A stretch of 64,000 nt of DNA, taken from Agrococcus lahaulensis DSM 17612 (GTDB lineage Bacteria; Actinomycetota; Actinomycetes; Actinomycetales; Microbacteriaceae). The notes beneath the pieces are model-generated. The model ran no database searches, was not told where the DNA came from, and was given only the letters and a program-made list of their open reading frames with translations. Below are positions 41,131-49,425 of the stretch, one piece after another. The stretch is taken from contig NZ_AULD01000006.1 of assembly GCF_000425105.1 (NCBI RefSeq), positions 124,001 to 188,000 on the forward strand. Direction: 5' to 3'. The first letter of the stretch is position 1, and every line of letters begins with the position of its first letter. The position numbers and the translations under genes are program-made.

Positions 41131-41763
41131 TCAGCGGTGGAGCCAGGTGCGCCGGTGCAGCACCGTCGGCCCGAGCGCCGAGATCGCCGCGAGGTGCTCG
41201 GCCGAGCCGTAGCCCTTGTTGGACGCCCAGGCATAGCCCGCGTGCACGGCGTCGGCCTCGACCATCCGCTCGTCGCGCTCGACCTTCGCGACGAGCGCGG
41301 CGCCCGAGACGGATGCGCAGTCGCGGTCGGCCTTCGCGCGCAGCACCGTGCGCACGGGCACGCGGAGGGCCGGCGCGAGCCAGTCGTGCGTGCCGTCGAG
41401 CAGGATCGCGGCGCTCGGCACGTGCACGCCGAGCGCGTGGAGCGCGACGAGCGCGCGGCGACCGGCGAGGCCCAGCGCGACCTGGATGCCGAAGCGGTCG
41501 ATCTCGTCGTTCGAAGCGTGCCCGACGGCGCTCACGCCCCACTCGCGCACGAGCGGCGCCGTCGCCGTGCGGCGCAGCGCCGTCATGGCCTTCGAGTCGC
41601 GGAGGTGCTCGGGGTGCGGCCCGCAGCCGTCGCGGAGCGCGAGCGCGCCGACGCTCACGGGACCGGCGAGCGCGCCGCGACCCACCTCATCCATGCCGAT
41701 GACGACGGGCGTCTCGGCCCACAGCTCGCGCTCGTGGTCGAGCGTCGGCGACACGACCGTCAT
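41131..41763 (-). CDS. rnhB: Ribonuclease HII
   Basis: This 210-aa enzyme removes ribonucleotides and RNA primers from DNA-RNA hybrids. Active-site blocks are GMDEVGRGALAGPV (Asp-Glu), LDGTHDWL (Asp) and KADRDCASVSGAALVAKVERD (Asp). The ATG overlaps the lepB stop (ATGA). The usual neighbour order lepB-rnhB is retained. Confidence 0.96.
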   Translation of the reverse strand: MTVVSPTLDHERELWAETPVVIGMDEVGRGALAGPVSVGALALRDGCGPHPEHLRDSKAMTALRRTATAPLVREWGVSAVGHASNDEIDRFGIQVALGLAGRRALVALHALGVHVPSAAILLDGTHDWLAPALRVPVRTVLRAKADRDCASVSGAALVAKVERDERMVEADAVHAGYAWASNKGYGSAEHLAAISALGPTVLHRRTWLHR

Positions 41764-42539
41764 GCCGACGGCACCGCCTCGGCGCTCACCGGTCCGAGCG
41801 CCGAGCCCCGCGGCTCGACGCCGACGAACGTCGACTCGAAGTCGTCGAGCCACGCCCAGCGCTCGAGCGGCCAGGAGACGAGGATCGCGCGGCCGACGAG
41901 CGACTGCATCGGCACGAAGCCGCCGCCCGGCGCGTCGATGTGGGCGCGCGAGTCGCCTGAGTGGTTGCGGTTGTCGCCCATCACCCAGACGTGGCCCTCG
42001 GGCACCGTGACGTCGAAGCCCTGCGCGCTCGCCGGCTGCCCCGCGACGTCGAGGTGCAGGTAGGGCTCGTCGAGCGGGACGCCGTTCACCATGAGCTGCC
42101 CGAAGTCGTTGCAGCACTGCACGCGGTCGCCGGGGAGGCCGATCACGCGCTTGATGAGGTAGCCGTGGTCGTCCTCGGGCGCGAGGCCGACGAAGGTGAG
42201 GAACCAGTCGATCGCGCCGACGATGCCGCTCTTCTCCGGCTGCGCGGCCGGCTCGGGGAGCCACCCACCCGGATCCTCGAAGACCACGATCTCGCCGCGG
42301 TCGACGGGCACGAGCGTCGGCGTCAGCAGGCTCACGATGATCCGGTCGTCGACCTGCAGGGTGTCGTTCATCGACTCCGACGGGATCCAGAAGGGCCGGA
42401 TGAGGAACGTCTTGACGAGGAACGAGACGAGCAGCGCGACGAGGAAGATGACCACGATGTCGCGGAGGAACAGCACCGCCCCTCGCCGTCGGGACGGGCC
42501 CGCGGCACGGGTCTCGCCCGTGTCGACCGTGTCCGCCAT
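41760..42539 (-). CDS. lepB: Signal peptidase I
   Basis: This 259-aa membrane protease cleaves Sec and Tat signal peptides. One membrane helix (about residues 22-45) leads to the catalytic Ser56 in PSESMNDTL and the general-base Lys130 in YLIKRVIGLPGD; VMGDNRNHSGDSR follows. The ATG at 42539 has TAGACT at 42562-42567 as a candidate -10. Coupled to rnhB. A strong terminator separates it from rplS. Confidence 0.96.
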   Translation of the reverse strand: MADTVDTGETRAAGPSRRRGAVLFLRDIVVIFLVALLVSFLVKTFLIRPFWIPSESMNDTLQVDDRIIVSLLTPTLVPVDRGEIVVFEDPGGWLPEPAAQPEKSGIVGAIDWFLTFVGLAPEDDHGYLIKRVIGLPGDRVQCCNDFGQLMVNGVPLDEPYLHLDVAGQPASAQGFDVTVPEGHVWVMGDNRNHSGDSRAHIDAPGGGFVPMQSLVGRAILVSWPLERWAWLDDFESTFVGVEPRGSALGPVSAEAVPSA

Positions 42540-42645
42540 CCCGCGCCCTTTCGCCTCGGCAAGTCTAGGCGAGCGGGGATGCCGCCAGCCGTCGGACGCG
42601 TCGCGCGATGTCACGATTCCGTGACGAACCGGGCGCGAACGCGGA

Positions 42646-42672
42646 AGCGGGGCCGGCGTCGCCGGCCCCGCT
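42646..42672 (-). terminator. Hairpin terminator after rplS
   Basis: AGCGGGGCCGGC (42646-42657) pairs perfectly with GCCGGCCCCGCT (42661-42672) across a 3-nt loop, a 12-bp stem 10 bp past the rplS stop. No U-tract. It should end the rplS transcript before lepB. Confidence 0.85.
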
Positions 42673-42682
42673 CCACGAGGGA

Positions 42683-43033
42683 TCAGGAGAAGTCGCGCTT
42701 CTCGCGGATCTTGGCGGCCTTGCCGCGCAGGCCGCGGAGGTAGTAGAGCTTCGCGCGGCGCACGTCGCCGCGGCTCACGACCTCGATCTTGTCGATGACC
42801 GGCGAGTGCACCGGGAAGGTGCGCTCGACGCCGACCTGGAACGAGACCTTGCGGACCGTGAAGGTCTCGCGCACGCCGTGGCCCTGGCGGCCGATGACGA
42901 CGCCCTGGAAGATCTGCACGCGCGAGCGCGAGCCTTCGATGATGTTGACGTGCACCTTGACGTTGTCGCCGGGGCGGAAGTCGGGGACGTCGGTGCGGAG
43001 GCTGGCTGCGTCGACCTTGTCGAGGATGTGCAT
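42683..43033 (-). CDS. rplS: 50S ribosomal protein L19
   Basis: This 116-aa protein contains the L19 signatures [41 protein letters not shown] and a C-terminal [16 protein letters not shown]. It sits at the 30S-50S interface. It is flanked by a perfect hairpin terminator downstream and a structured leader of about 110 nt upstream. Confidence 0.98.
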   Translation of the reverse strand: MHILDKVDAASLRTDVPDFRPGDNVKVHVNIIEGSRSRVQIFQGVVIGRQGHGVRETFTVRKVSFQVGVERTFPVHSPVIDKIEVVSRGDVRRAKLYYLRGLRGKAAKIREKRDFS

Positions 43034-43130
43034 GGCGGTATCGCTCTCTGCAGCCGCCACAGGTCGGCCGCGTCATGGGTTCGGGGTTGCGGTGCCCGCT
43101 CTCTCCCCTGTGGCAGAGGCCGCGCTCAGG
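43034..43130 (-). promoter_or_regulatory. rplS 5' leader with long-range stem
   Basis: In the RNA sense GCCACAGG (43114-43107) can pair with CCTGTGGC (43063-43056), an 8-bp perfect stem closing a loop of about 43 nt, 22 nt before the start codon. L19 leaders with structured RNA are known in other phyla; a regulatory role here is inference. Confidence 0.45.
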
Positions 43131-43175
43131 CGGAAGCCGTGCGAGGCACCAACGAGCAATCTTGCCACACCCGAG

Positions 43176-43195
43176 GCCCGCGCGCCAACGCGGGC
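43176..43195 (-). terminator. Possible terminator after the trmD-adjacent membrane gene
   Basis: GCCCGCG (43176-43182) and CGCGGGC (43189-43195) form a 7-bp stem with a 6-nt loop, 8 bp past the membrane gene stop. No U-tract; moderate support. Confidence 0.5.
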
Positions 43196-43202
43196 GGCGC
43201 GC

Positions 43203-43814
43203 TCAGCGCAGCTCTTCGCCCTCGAGGCCGATGACGCGCCCCGACTGCGGCCCCTCGATGCGCTCGAACGACGCATCCGCCTGACGGGCCTGCTGCTCGA
43301 GCAGCGGCGCCTGCAGGTCGTTCACGGCGCGCTCGACCCGGGCGCGCGTCTCGCGGCCGAGCTCGAGCACCTGGAGCCAGAACAGCACGACGCCGCCGAT
43401 GATCGTCGCCATGATCCCGATCGCGGTGAACGACTGGGAGGCCGTGAGCCAGCCGTCGCCGAGCCACGCGGTGAGCGCGCTCCCCGTGCGGCCGCCGGCG
43501 GTGTCGACCACCGTGACGCCCAGCAGCGCGATCACGAGCAGCCACGGCCCGAGCAGCCTCACGTCGCGCCACTGGGCCGCGCGGGGCTTCCGCACCTGCT
43601 TGCGCGCGATCGTGATGCCGACCACCGCGCCGATGAGGATCGCGAGCCCCGGTCCGAGGAAGGCCTGCAGCAGCAGCGCGTCGCCGAGCGGCGCGCCCGC
43701 GAGCGCGCGGCCGAACATGATCCACACCGGCAGCACGACGATCGCGCCGATCATCACCCAGAAGAACGCGCGCAGCGCCCAGTGCCGCTGCGTCGAGGGG
43801 GCGGTGGAGGCCAT
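43203..43814 (-). CDS. Hypothetical membrane protein downstream of trmD
   Basis: This 203-aa protein has four predicted membrane helices (about residues 13-33, 46-70, 86-106 and 127-147) and a charged C-terminal helix (LELGRETRARVERAVNDLQAPLLEQQ). I recognise no family. It has its own leaderless-type promoter, TAGATT (43821-43826), 6 nt from the ATG, so it is not simply part of the trmD operon although it follows on the same strand by 51 bp. A hairpin follows the stop. Confidence 0.7.
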   Translation of the reverse strand: MASTAPSTQRHWALRAFFWVMIGAIVVLPVWIMFGRALAGAPLGDALLLQAFLGPGLAILIGAVVGITIARKQVRKPRAAQWRDVRLLGPWLLVIALLGVTVVDTAGGRTGSALTAWLGDGWLTASQSFTAIGIMATIIGGVVLFWLQVLELGRETRARVERAVNDLQAPLLEQQARQADASFERIEGPQSGRVIGLEGEELR

Positions 43815-43865
43815 GGCTCGAATCTACCGACCGCGCTCGGGCGCCGCTCGGGTGTTCGCTGAGGG

Positions 43866-44570
43866 CTACGCGTCGGCGCCGTCGGCCGGCAGCAGATCCG
43901 GCCGCACCCGCCGCGTGCGCTCGAGCGCCTGCTCGCGCCGCCAGGCGGCGATCGCCCCGTGGTTGCCGCCGCGGAGCACCTCGGGCACCTCGAGCCCGCG
44001 CCACACGGCGGGCTTCGTGTAGGACGGGTGCTCGAGCAGACCGTCCTCGTGGCTCTCCTCGACGAGCGAGGCCGGGTTGCCGACGACGCCCGGCACGAGC
44101 CGGCCGATCGCCTCGATCATCGCCATCGCGGCGACCTCGCCGCCGTTGAGCACGTAGTCGCCGAGGCTCACCTCGATGACGCGCGCCCGCGTGGCGACGT
44201 GCTCGGCGACGCGAGCGTCGATCCCCTCGTAGCGGCCGCACGCGAAGATCAGCCGCGACTCCTCGGCGAGCTCGCGCGCGAGCGACTGCGTGAAGGGCAC
44301 GCCCGCAGGCGTCGGGAAGACGACCACGGCATCCGACTCGCCCTCCCCGAGCAGCGCGTCGAAGGCCTCACCCCACGGCTCGGGCCGCATGACCATGCCG
44401 GCGCCGCCGCCGTAGGGCGTGTCGTCGACGGTGCGGTGGCGGTCGTGCGTGTGCTCGCGCAAGTCGTGCACGTGCAGCTCGAGCAGCTGCTCGCGGCGCG
44501 CGCGGCCGAGCAGCGAGACGTCGAGCACGCCGAAGAACTCGGGGAAGATCGTGACGATGTCGACGCGCAC
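43866..44570 (-). CDS. trmD: tRNA (guanine37-N1)-methyltransferase
   Basis: This 234-aa SPOUT enzyme methylates G37, preventing frameshifting. The trefoil-knot motifs are [35 protein letters not shown] and [14 protein letters not shown]. The GTG at 44570 lies 3 bp after the rimM stop. Last of the rpsP-khpA-rimM-trmD run. Confidence 0.97.
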   Translation of the reverse strand: MRVDIVTIFPEFFGVLDVSLLGRARREQLLELHVHDLREHTHDRHRTVDDTPYGGGAGMVMRPEPWGEAFDALLGEGESDAVVVFPTPAGVPFTQSLARELAEESRLIFACGRYEGIDARVAEHVATRARVIEVSLGDYVLNGGEVAAMAMIEAIGRLVPGVVGNPASLVEESHEDGLLEHPSYTKPAVWRGLEVPEVLRGGNHGAIAAWRREQALERTRRVRPDLLPADGADA

Positions 44571-44573
44571 GGG

Positions 44574-45269
44574 CTACGCCCGCTCGTCGTCGGCGGTCTC
44601 CGAGGTCTCGGGGGCGTCGGGGCCGGATGCGTCGGCGGGCTCCGCGGGCTCGCTCGGCTCGGCGTCGGCCACCTCGGCATCGCTCGCCTCGGGGTTGCTC
44701 GCCTCGGGCCCGGCCGCCTCGGCGGGCGCCTCCTCCTCGAGCTCCTCGAGCAGGCCGGGCGGCGGCGTGATGACGATGCGGCCGGCGCGCAGGTCGACCT
44801 CCGGCACGATCGCTTTGACGAAGGGGATCATCACCTCGTCGCCGGCGATCTCGACGATGAGCATGTCCTGCCCGGGCATCGCGTCGACGCGCACCACGCG
44901 GCCGACGCGCGCGCCGTCGCGCCAGACGTCGAGGCCGGCGAGCTGGTGCACATACCAGGCGTCGGGCTCGGTCGGCAGCTCGGTCGCGTCCTGCTCGACC
45001 CACAGCACGGCCTTGACGAGCGTCTCGGCCTCCGTGCGGTCGCCGATGCCCTTGAAGAAGGCGACGGGGCTGCCGTTGTAGACGCGCAGCTCGACGAGCT
45101 CGATCGACTTGCCGTGCCACTTCGACGACGTCGGCACCTGCAGCGCGAAGCGCGCGCCGGGCACGAACCGGCGGCCGGGGTCGTCGGTGTAGAGCTCGAT
45201 CTTCAGAGCGCCCTTGAGCCCGTGGGCTCTCGCTATCCGTCCGACGCGCAGCTGGGTGCGGGCCGGCAC
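44574..45269 (-). CDS. rimM: 16S rRNA maturation protein RimM
   Basis: This 231-aa protein has a RimM N-domain (VGRIARAHGLKGALKIELYTDD) and a PRC-barrel (DAWYVHQLAGLDVW, IPFVKAIVPEVDL). A tail of roughly 60 residues is very rich in Glu, Ala, Asp and Pro and goes beyond the normal length of about 170 aa. The GTG at 45269 was taken as start, 7 bp after the khpA stop; an upstream in-frame ATG at 45332 would overlap khpA heavily. Confidence 0.93.
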   Translation of the reverse strand: MPARTQLRVGRIARAHGLKGALKIELYTDDPGRRFVPGARFALQVPTSSKWHGKSIELVELRVYNGSPVAFFKGIGDRTEAETLVKAVLWVEQDATELPTEPDAWYVHQLAGLDVWRDGARVGRVVRVDAMPGQDMLIVEIAGDEVMIPFVKAIVPEVDLRAGRIVITPPPGLLEELEEEAPAEAAGPEASNPEASDAEVADAEPSEPAEPADASGPDAPETSETADDERA

Positions 45270-45276
45270 GGCGGGC

Positions 45277-45513
45277 CTAGCGATCGGTGTCCACCACGTC
45301 CACGCGGACGCGGCGTCCTCCGGGGAGCGCACCGATCACGGTGCGCAGGGCGCCGGCGGTGCGACCGCCGCGCCCGATGACGCGGCCGAGGTCCTCGGGG
45401 TGCACCCGCACCTCGAGGACCTCGCCGCGCTGCGAGTCGCGCGCGCCGACGCGCACGTCGTCAGGGCGATCGACGATCCCCTTGACCAGGTGCTCGAGAG
45501 CGTCGCGCAGCAT
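45277..45513 (-). CDS. khpA: KH-domain RNA-binding protein KhpA
   Basis: This 78-aa protein carries one KH domain with the GRVIGRGGRTAGALRTV loop. KhpA proteins bind RNA and influence cell division and translation. It follows rpsP by 1 bp and precedes rimM by 7 bp, the standard arrangement. Confidence 0.93.
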   Translation of the reverse strand: MLRDALEHLVKGIVDRPDDVRVGARDSQRGEVLEVRVHPEDLGRVIGRGGRTAGALRTVIGALPGGRRVRVDVVDTDR

Positions 45514-45514
45514 C

Positions 45515-45940
45515 TCAGGACTCGGTCGACTCGGCCGAGGCGTCAGCCTCGGTCTCGGCGGCCTCGGCCGCGGGGGCCGCGGCGGGCTTCTCGGCCTTGG
45601 GCTTGAGCACCGGCTTCTTGGCCTCGTCGGCGACGAAGGCCTTCTTCCCCTCGGGCTGCTTGACCTGGTTCTCGGTCGAGCCCTCGCCCGTGTGCTTGCC
45701 CCAGTCGCCCGTGAGCTTGAGGAGCGCGGCGACCTGCTCGGTCGGCTGCGCGCCGACGCCGAGCCAGTACTGCGCCCGCTCGCTGTCGATCTCGATGAGC
45801 GAGGGGTTCTCGGTCGGGTGGTACTTGCCGATCTCCTCGATGACGCGACCGTCGCGCTTGGTGCGCGAGTCGGCCACGACGACGCGGTAGAAGGGCGCGC
45901 GGATCTTGCCGAAGCGCTTCAGACGGATCTTGACTGCCAC
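45515..45940 (-). CDS. rpsP: 30S ribosomal protein S16
   Basis: This 141-aa S16 shows the conserved core ([44 protein letters not shown]). A Lys/Ala/Glu-rich extension of about 50 residues follows the fold. The GTG at 45940 is preceded by an AGGAG ribosome binding site. The 183-bp gap up to the YbdK gene holds both promoters; I cannot assign the rpsP -10 with confidence. Confidence 0.96.
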   Translation of the reverse strand: MAVKIRLKRFGKIRAPFYRVVVADSRTKRDGRVIEEIGKYHPTENPSLIEIDSERAQYWLGVGAQPTEQVAALLKLTGDWGKHTGEGSTENQVKQPEGKKAFVADEAKKPVLKPKAEKPAAAPAAEAAETEADASAESTES

Positions 45941-46123
45941 AGTTCTCCTGCTTTGTTCTCTCGTGATTGCACCGCGGCCTGCGCACGTGGGAGATGCGCG
46001 ACCCGTAGAGCTGGGAGAGCGACGCGCGCCGGATAGAGGGTCGGGCGCGTGCTCGACCCCCCATTCTGTCACATCCTCGATCCGCTCGCGCGCCACTCAG
46101 GTTCGCGGTCCTACGCTTCCCGC

Positions 46124-47218
46124 ATGGACTTCGCCTCCTCGAAGCGCTCGACCCTCGGCGTCGAGTGGGAGCTCGCCCTCATCGACCCCGCGACGGGCGA
46201 CATCGCGCCGCACGCGAAGGAGCTGCTCGCCGCGATCGACGACCCGCGCTTCGACAAGGAGTTCCTGCGGGGCATGATCGAGCTCATCACGGGCGTGCAC
46301 GAGACGACGGATGCGGCGGTCGACGAGCTGCGCGGCATGCGTGACCGCGCGGTCGCCGAGGCGGAGCGCATGGGGCTCGCGCTCGTGGGCACCGGCACGC
46401 ACCCCACGAGCCGCTGGCGGCAGCAGGAGCAGGCGGACGACCCGCGCTACCGGCGCGTCGTCGAGAAGGCGGGCGACTGGGGGCGCCGGCTCATCATCTT
46501 CGGCGTGCACAACCACGTCGGCGTCGAGGATCGCGCGAAGGCCGTGCCGCTCCTGCGCACGATGCTCGACAAGCTGCCGCTCATCCTCGCGCTCTCTGCC
46601 TCGAGCCCGTTCTGGCAGGGCGTCGACACGGGCTTCGCCTCGCACCGCACGATGCTGTTCCAGCAGCTGCCGACCGGCGGGCTGCCGCCGATGCTCGTCG
46701 ACTGGCCCGAGTACGAGCGCACGCTCGAGGACATGCTGCGCGCCGGCGTGATCGACGAGCTCGGTGAGCTGCGCTGGGACGTGCGCCCCTCCCCCGAGAT
46801 CGGCACGATCGAGGTGCGGGTCGCCGACGGCGCGCCGTCGATCGACGACCTCGCCGCCGTCACGGCGCTCACCCACTGCCTCATCGAGGAGGCGTCGCGC
46901 GACCTCGACGAGGGGAGGGCGCAGCTCCACCTGCCCTACTGGCTCGTGAAGGAGAACAAGTGGCGCGCGGCGCGCGACGGCCTCGAGGCGACCGTCATCG
47001 TCGACGAGCAGGGCACGCTGCAGCGCGCCGCCGACGCGATCGCCGAGGCGGCCGACCGGCTCGCGCCGATCGCCGCCGACCTCGGCGCGACGCGCTCGCT
47101 CGGCGCCGTCGAGCGCGTGCTCGCGACCGGCGGCTGGCCCGCGCGGCAGCGCGCCGCCTTCGAGCGCGGCGGGCACGCGGCCGTGATGGCCGAGCTCGCC
47201 GAGGCGATGCGCGCGTAG
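46124..47218 (+). CDS. YbdK-family carboxylate-amine ligase (glutamate-cysteine ligase type 2)
   Basis: This 364-aa GCS2-family protein has TLGVEWELALID at the start, FGVHNHVGVEDR, and SSPFWQGVDTGFASHRTM. Members show weak gamma-glutamylcysteine ligase activity; in mycothiol-using actinobacteria the natural substrate is unclear. The ATG lies 6 nt after TACGCT (46112-46117), so it is probably leaderless. It converges on the LLM gene with 4 bp between stops. Confidence 0.9.
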   Translation: MDFASSKRSTLGVEWELALIDPATGDIAPHAKELLAAIDDPRFDKEFLRGMIELITGVHETTDAAVDELRGMRDRAVAEAERMGLALVGTGTHPTSRWRQQEQADDPRYRRVVEKAGDWGRRLIIFGVHNHVGVEDRAKAVPLLRTMLDKLPLILALSASSPFWQGVDTGFASHRTMLFQQLPTGGLPPMLVDWPEYERTLEDMLRAGVIDELGELRWDVRPSPEIGTIEVRVADGAPSIDDLAAVTALTHCLIEEASRDLDEGRAQLHLPYWLVKENKWRAARDGLEATVIVDEQGTLQRAADAIAEAADRLAPIAADLGATRSLGAVERVLATGGWPARQRAAFERGGHAAVMAELAEAMRA

Positions 47219-47222
47219 CCCG

Positions 47223-48032
47223 CTAGGCGTCCTTGCCGTCGCGCCAGCGGAGGAACGACTCGACGCGCTCGAGGTCGTAGCCGTCCGGGGTGTCGTCGCC
47301 CGAGAGCGGGATCGTGAACAGCCGCGTGCCTGCTGCGTGCAGCGCGTCGAGCCGGTCGAAGCCGACGCCGCCGACCCCGTCGCGCACGCTCGCGCCGTTC
47401 GAGACCTCGATCTCGGCGATGTCGCGGCCGCGCGCCTCGCACGCGCGCCGCAGCACGTCGAGCTTGTGCGGCAGCTCGTCGGGGCCGACGAACGAGTGCC
47501 AGATGTCGGCGTGCTCCGCGACCATCGGCAGCGTCTTCTGCTCGCCCTTTCCGCCGATGAGGATCGGCATCGCGCCGACGGGCGGCGGGTTGAGCTTCTC
47601 CCAGCGGGCACGGATCCGCGGGAGCGCCGCGGCGAGGTCGTTGAGCCGCGAGCCCACGGTGCCGAAGTCGTAGCCGTACTCCAGGTAGTCGCGCTCGAAC
47701 CATCCGCTGCCGATGCCGAAGATGAAGCGGCCGTTCGAGATGTGGTCGATCGTGCGGGCGACGTCGGCGAGCAGGTCGGGGTTGCGGTAGGAGTTGCAGA
47801 ACACGAGCGGGCCGAGCTGCACGCGCTCAGTGGTCGCCGCCCACGCCGCGAGCTGCGTCGTCGCCTCGAAGTGCGGGCCGTCGGGGTCGCCCGTGAGCGG
47901 GAAGAAGTGGTCCCAGCCGAAGACGGCGTCGACGGCCATCTCCTCGAGCCGGTGGGCCGCATCGATCGTCTGCTGCATCGTGACGTGCTGCGGCGAGAGC
48001 TGCACGCCGATCCTCGTGGGTCGATCCGTCAT
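47223..48032 (-). CDS. LLM-class F420-dependent oxidoreductase
   Basis: This 269-aa luciferase-like TIM-barrel protein shows NSYRNPDLLADVARTID, RFIFGIGSGWFERDY, and ILIGGKGEQKTL, which bind the flavin/F420 phosphate. The substrate is unknown. TAGGGT (48040-48045) is 7 nt from the ATG, suggesting a leaderless mRNA. It is divergent from the GNAT gene across 40 bp. Confidence 0.88.
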   Translation of the reverse strand: MTDRPTRIGVQLSPQHVTMQQTIDAAHRLEEMAVDAVFGWDHFFPLTGDPDGPHFEATTQLAAWAATTERVQLGPLVFCNSYRNPDLLADVARTIDHISNGRFIFGIGSGWFERDYLEYGYDFGTVGSRLNDLAAALPRIRARWEKLNPPPVGAMPILIGGKGEQKTLPMVAEHADIWHSFVGPDELPHKLDVLRRACEARGRDIAEIEVSNGASVRDGVGGVGFDRLDALHAAGTRLFTIPLSGDDTPDGYDLERVESFLRWRDGKDA

Positions 48033-48039
48033 GGACTCG

Positions 48040-48066
48040 ACCCTACGGGTCGTCGCACCCTACCCT
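48040..48066. promoter_or_regulatory. Divergent LLM/GNAT promoter pair
   Basis: The minus-strand TAGGGT (48045-48040) and the plus-strand TACCCT (48061-48066) are 7 and 6 nt from their start codons. The two -10 elements lie within 27 bp of each other in a 40-bp gap. Confidence 0.62.
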
Positions 48067-48072
48067 TGGCGG

Positions 48073-49173
48073 GTGCCTGACCTCTCCCCCATCGCCGAGC
48101 GCGCCGCCGCGCCCGAGACCCTCCCCGAGATCACCGCCGGCGACCTGTCGTGGCGCGCCGCGACGATCGACGACGCGCAGCTCGTCGCCGACTTCAACAA
48201 CGCGATGAGCGAGGCCGACGACCTGCCGTTCCGCGAGACGGTCGACGAGGTGCGCGAGGAGCTCGAGGCGCCGTGGGTCGACCTGTCGACGCAATCGATG
48301 CTCGGCCTTGACGACGAGGCGCAGCTGCGCGCCGTGGGCTTCGTCATGACGACGCCCGGCGACGTCCGCACGGTGCGCGCGTTCGTCTCCGGCGGCGTGC
48401 ATCCCGATCGGCGGGGCGAGGGCATCGGCCGCGAGCTGCTCGCGTGGCAGGTCGCGCGCGCCCGGCAGCTGCTGGCAGCCTCCGGCAAGGAGCTGCCCGG
48501 CCGCATCGCCGCCTACGCGGAGGACACCGACACCGCGCGCCACCGCATCTTCGAGCACGCGGGCTTCGCGGCGCGCCGCTACTTCGCCGACCTCAAGCGC
48601 CCGCTCGGCGAGGGCGCGCCGCCCATCCCCGAGGTCGAGCTGAACGGCTCGCTGCGGCTCGCGGACTTCTCCCCCGAGCTCGACGACGCGACCCGGCTCG
48701 CGCACAACGACGCGTTCCGCGACCACTGGGGCAGCGAGCCGCAGACGCCGGAGCAGTGGCAGAGCGGCCGCAGCGAGTTCGCGCCCGAGTGGTCGCACGT
48801 CGTCGTCGACGACTCGCCGGACGTGGAGGCGCTGCTCGCGGACGAGCGGACGGATGCGTCGACGGCCGACGCGCTGCGCGCCGGCGCGCCGCTCGTGGTC
48901 GCGTACGCGTACAACAGCAGGTTCGAGGCCGACTTCGAGGTGCGCGGGTACTCGTTCGGCTACACGGGCCTGCTCGGCACGCGCCGCGCGTACCGCGGCA
49001 GGAAGGCCGCGATCGCGGCGCTCGCCGCGAGCATGCGCTCGTTCGAGGACGCCGGCATGGAGGCCGCGGTGCTCGACGTCGACACCGAGAACCCGAGCGG
49101 CGCGCACGGCCTCTACGCGAGCCTCGGCTACGTCCAGGAGCACGGCTCGCGGATGTACAGCATCGAGCTGTAG
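48073..49173 (+). CDS. Double-GNAT-domain acetyltransferase
   Basis: This 366-aa protein has two GNAT-type halves. The first carries the acetyl-CoA-binding GGVHPDRRGEGIGRELL, and the second carries YTGLLGTRRAYRGRKAAIAALAA with a C-terminal GAHGLYASLGY. Mycothiol synthase (MshD) has a similar two-domain shape, but I cannot claim it on this evidence. TACCCT is 6 nt from the GTG. The stop is followed at once by the second 20-bp repeat array. Confidence 0.85.
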   Translation: MPDLSPIAERAAAPETLPEITAGDLSWRAATIDDAQLVADFNNAMSEADDLPFRETVDEVREELEAPWVDLSTQSMLGLDDEAQLRAVGFVMTTPGDVRTVRAFVSGGVHPDRRGEGIGRELLAWQVARARQLLAASGKELPGRIAAYAEDTDTARHRIFEHAGFAARRYFADLKRPLGEGAPPIPEVELNGSLRLADFSPELDDATRLAHNDAFRDHWGSEPQTPEQWQSGRSEFAPEWSHVVVDDSPDVEALLADERTDASTADALRAGAPLVVAYAYNSRFEADFEVRGYSFGYTGLLGTRRAYRGRKAAIAALAASMRSFEDAGMEAAVLDVDTENPSGAHGLYASLGYVQEHGSRMYSIEL

Positions 49174-49175
49174 CC

Positions 49176-49415
49176 GAGCGGTCACTTCCGCGCCCGAGCG
49201 GTCAGTTCCGCGTTCGAGCGGTCACTTCCGCGCTCGAGCGGTCACTTCCGCGCTCGAGCGGTCACTTCCTGGTGCAGTGACCACTCACAGGCGGAAGTGA
49301 CCACTCACAGACGGAACTGACCACTCACAGACGGAACTGACCACTCACGGGCGGAGCCGACCACTCACGCGCGGAAGTGACCCCTCGCGGGCCGAGATGA
49401 CCGCTCTGCGGGTGG
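49176..49415. repeat. Second mirrored 20-bp repeat array between convergent genes
   Basis: Five direct units in 20-bp steps from 49176 (core GAGCGGTCACTTCCGCG) run straight into about seven inverted units from 49276 (core AGTGACCACTCAC). The central GGTCACT and AGTGACC are perfectly complementary with a 9-nt loop near 49270, so one very long hairpin or cruciform is possible. The unit is the same family as the array at 22791-23220. It fills most of the 252-bp gap between the GNAT and NAD(P)-binding genes. No gene is seen here. Confidence 0.9.
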
Positions 49416-49425
49416 TGGGCGGGCG

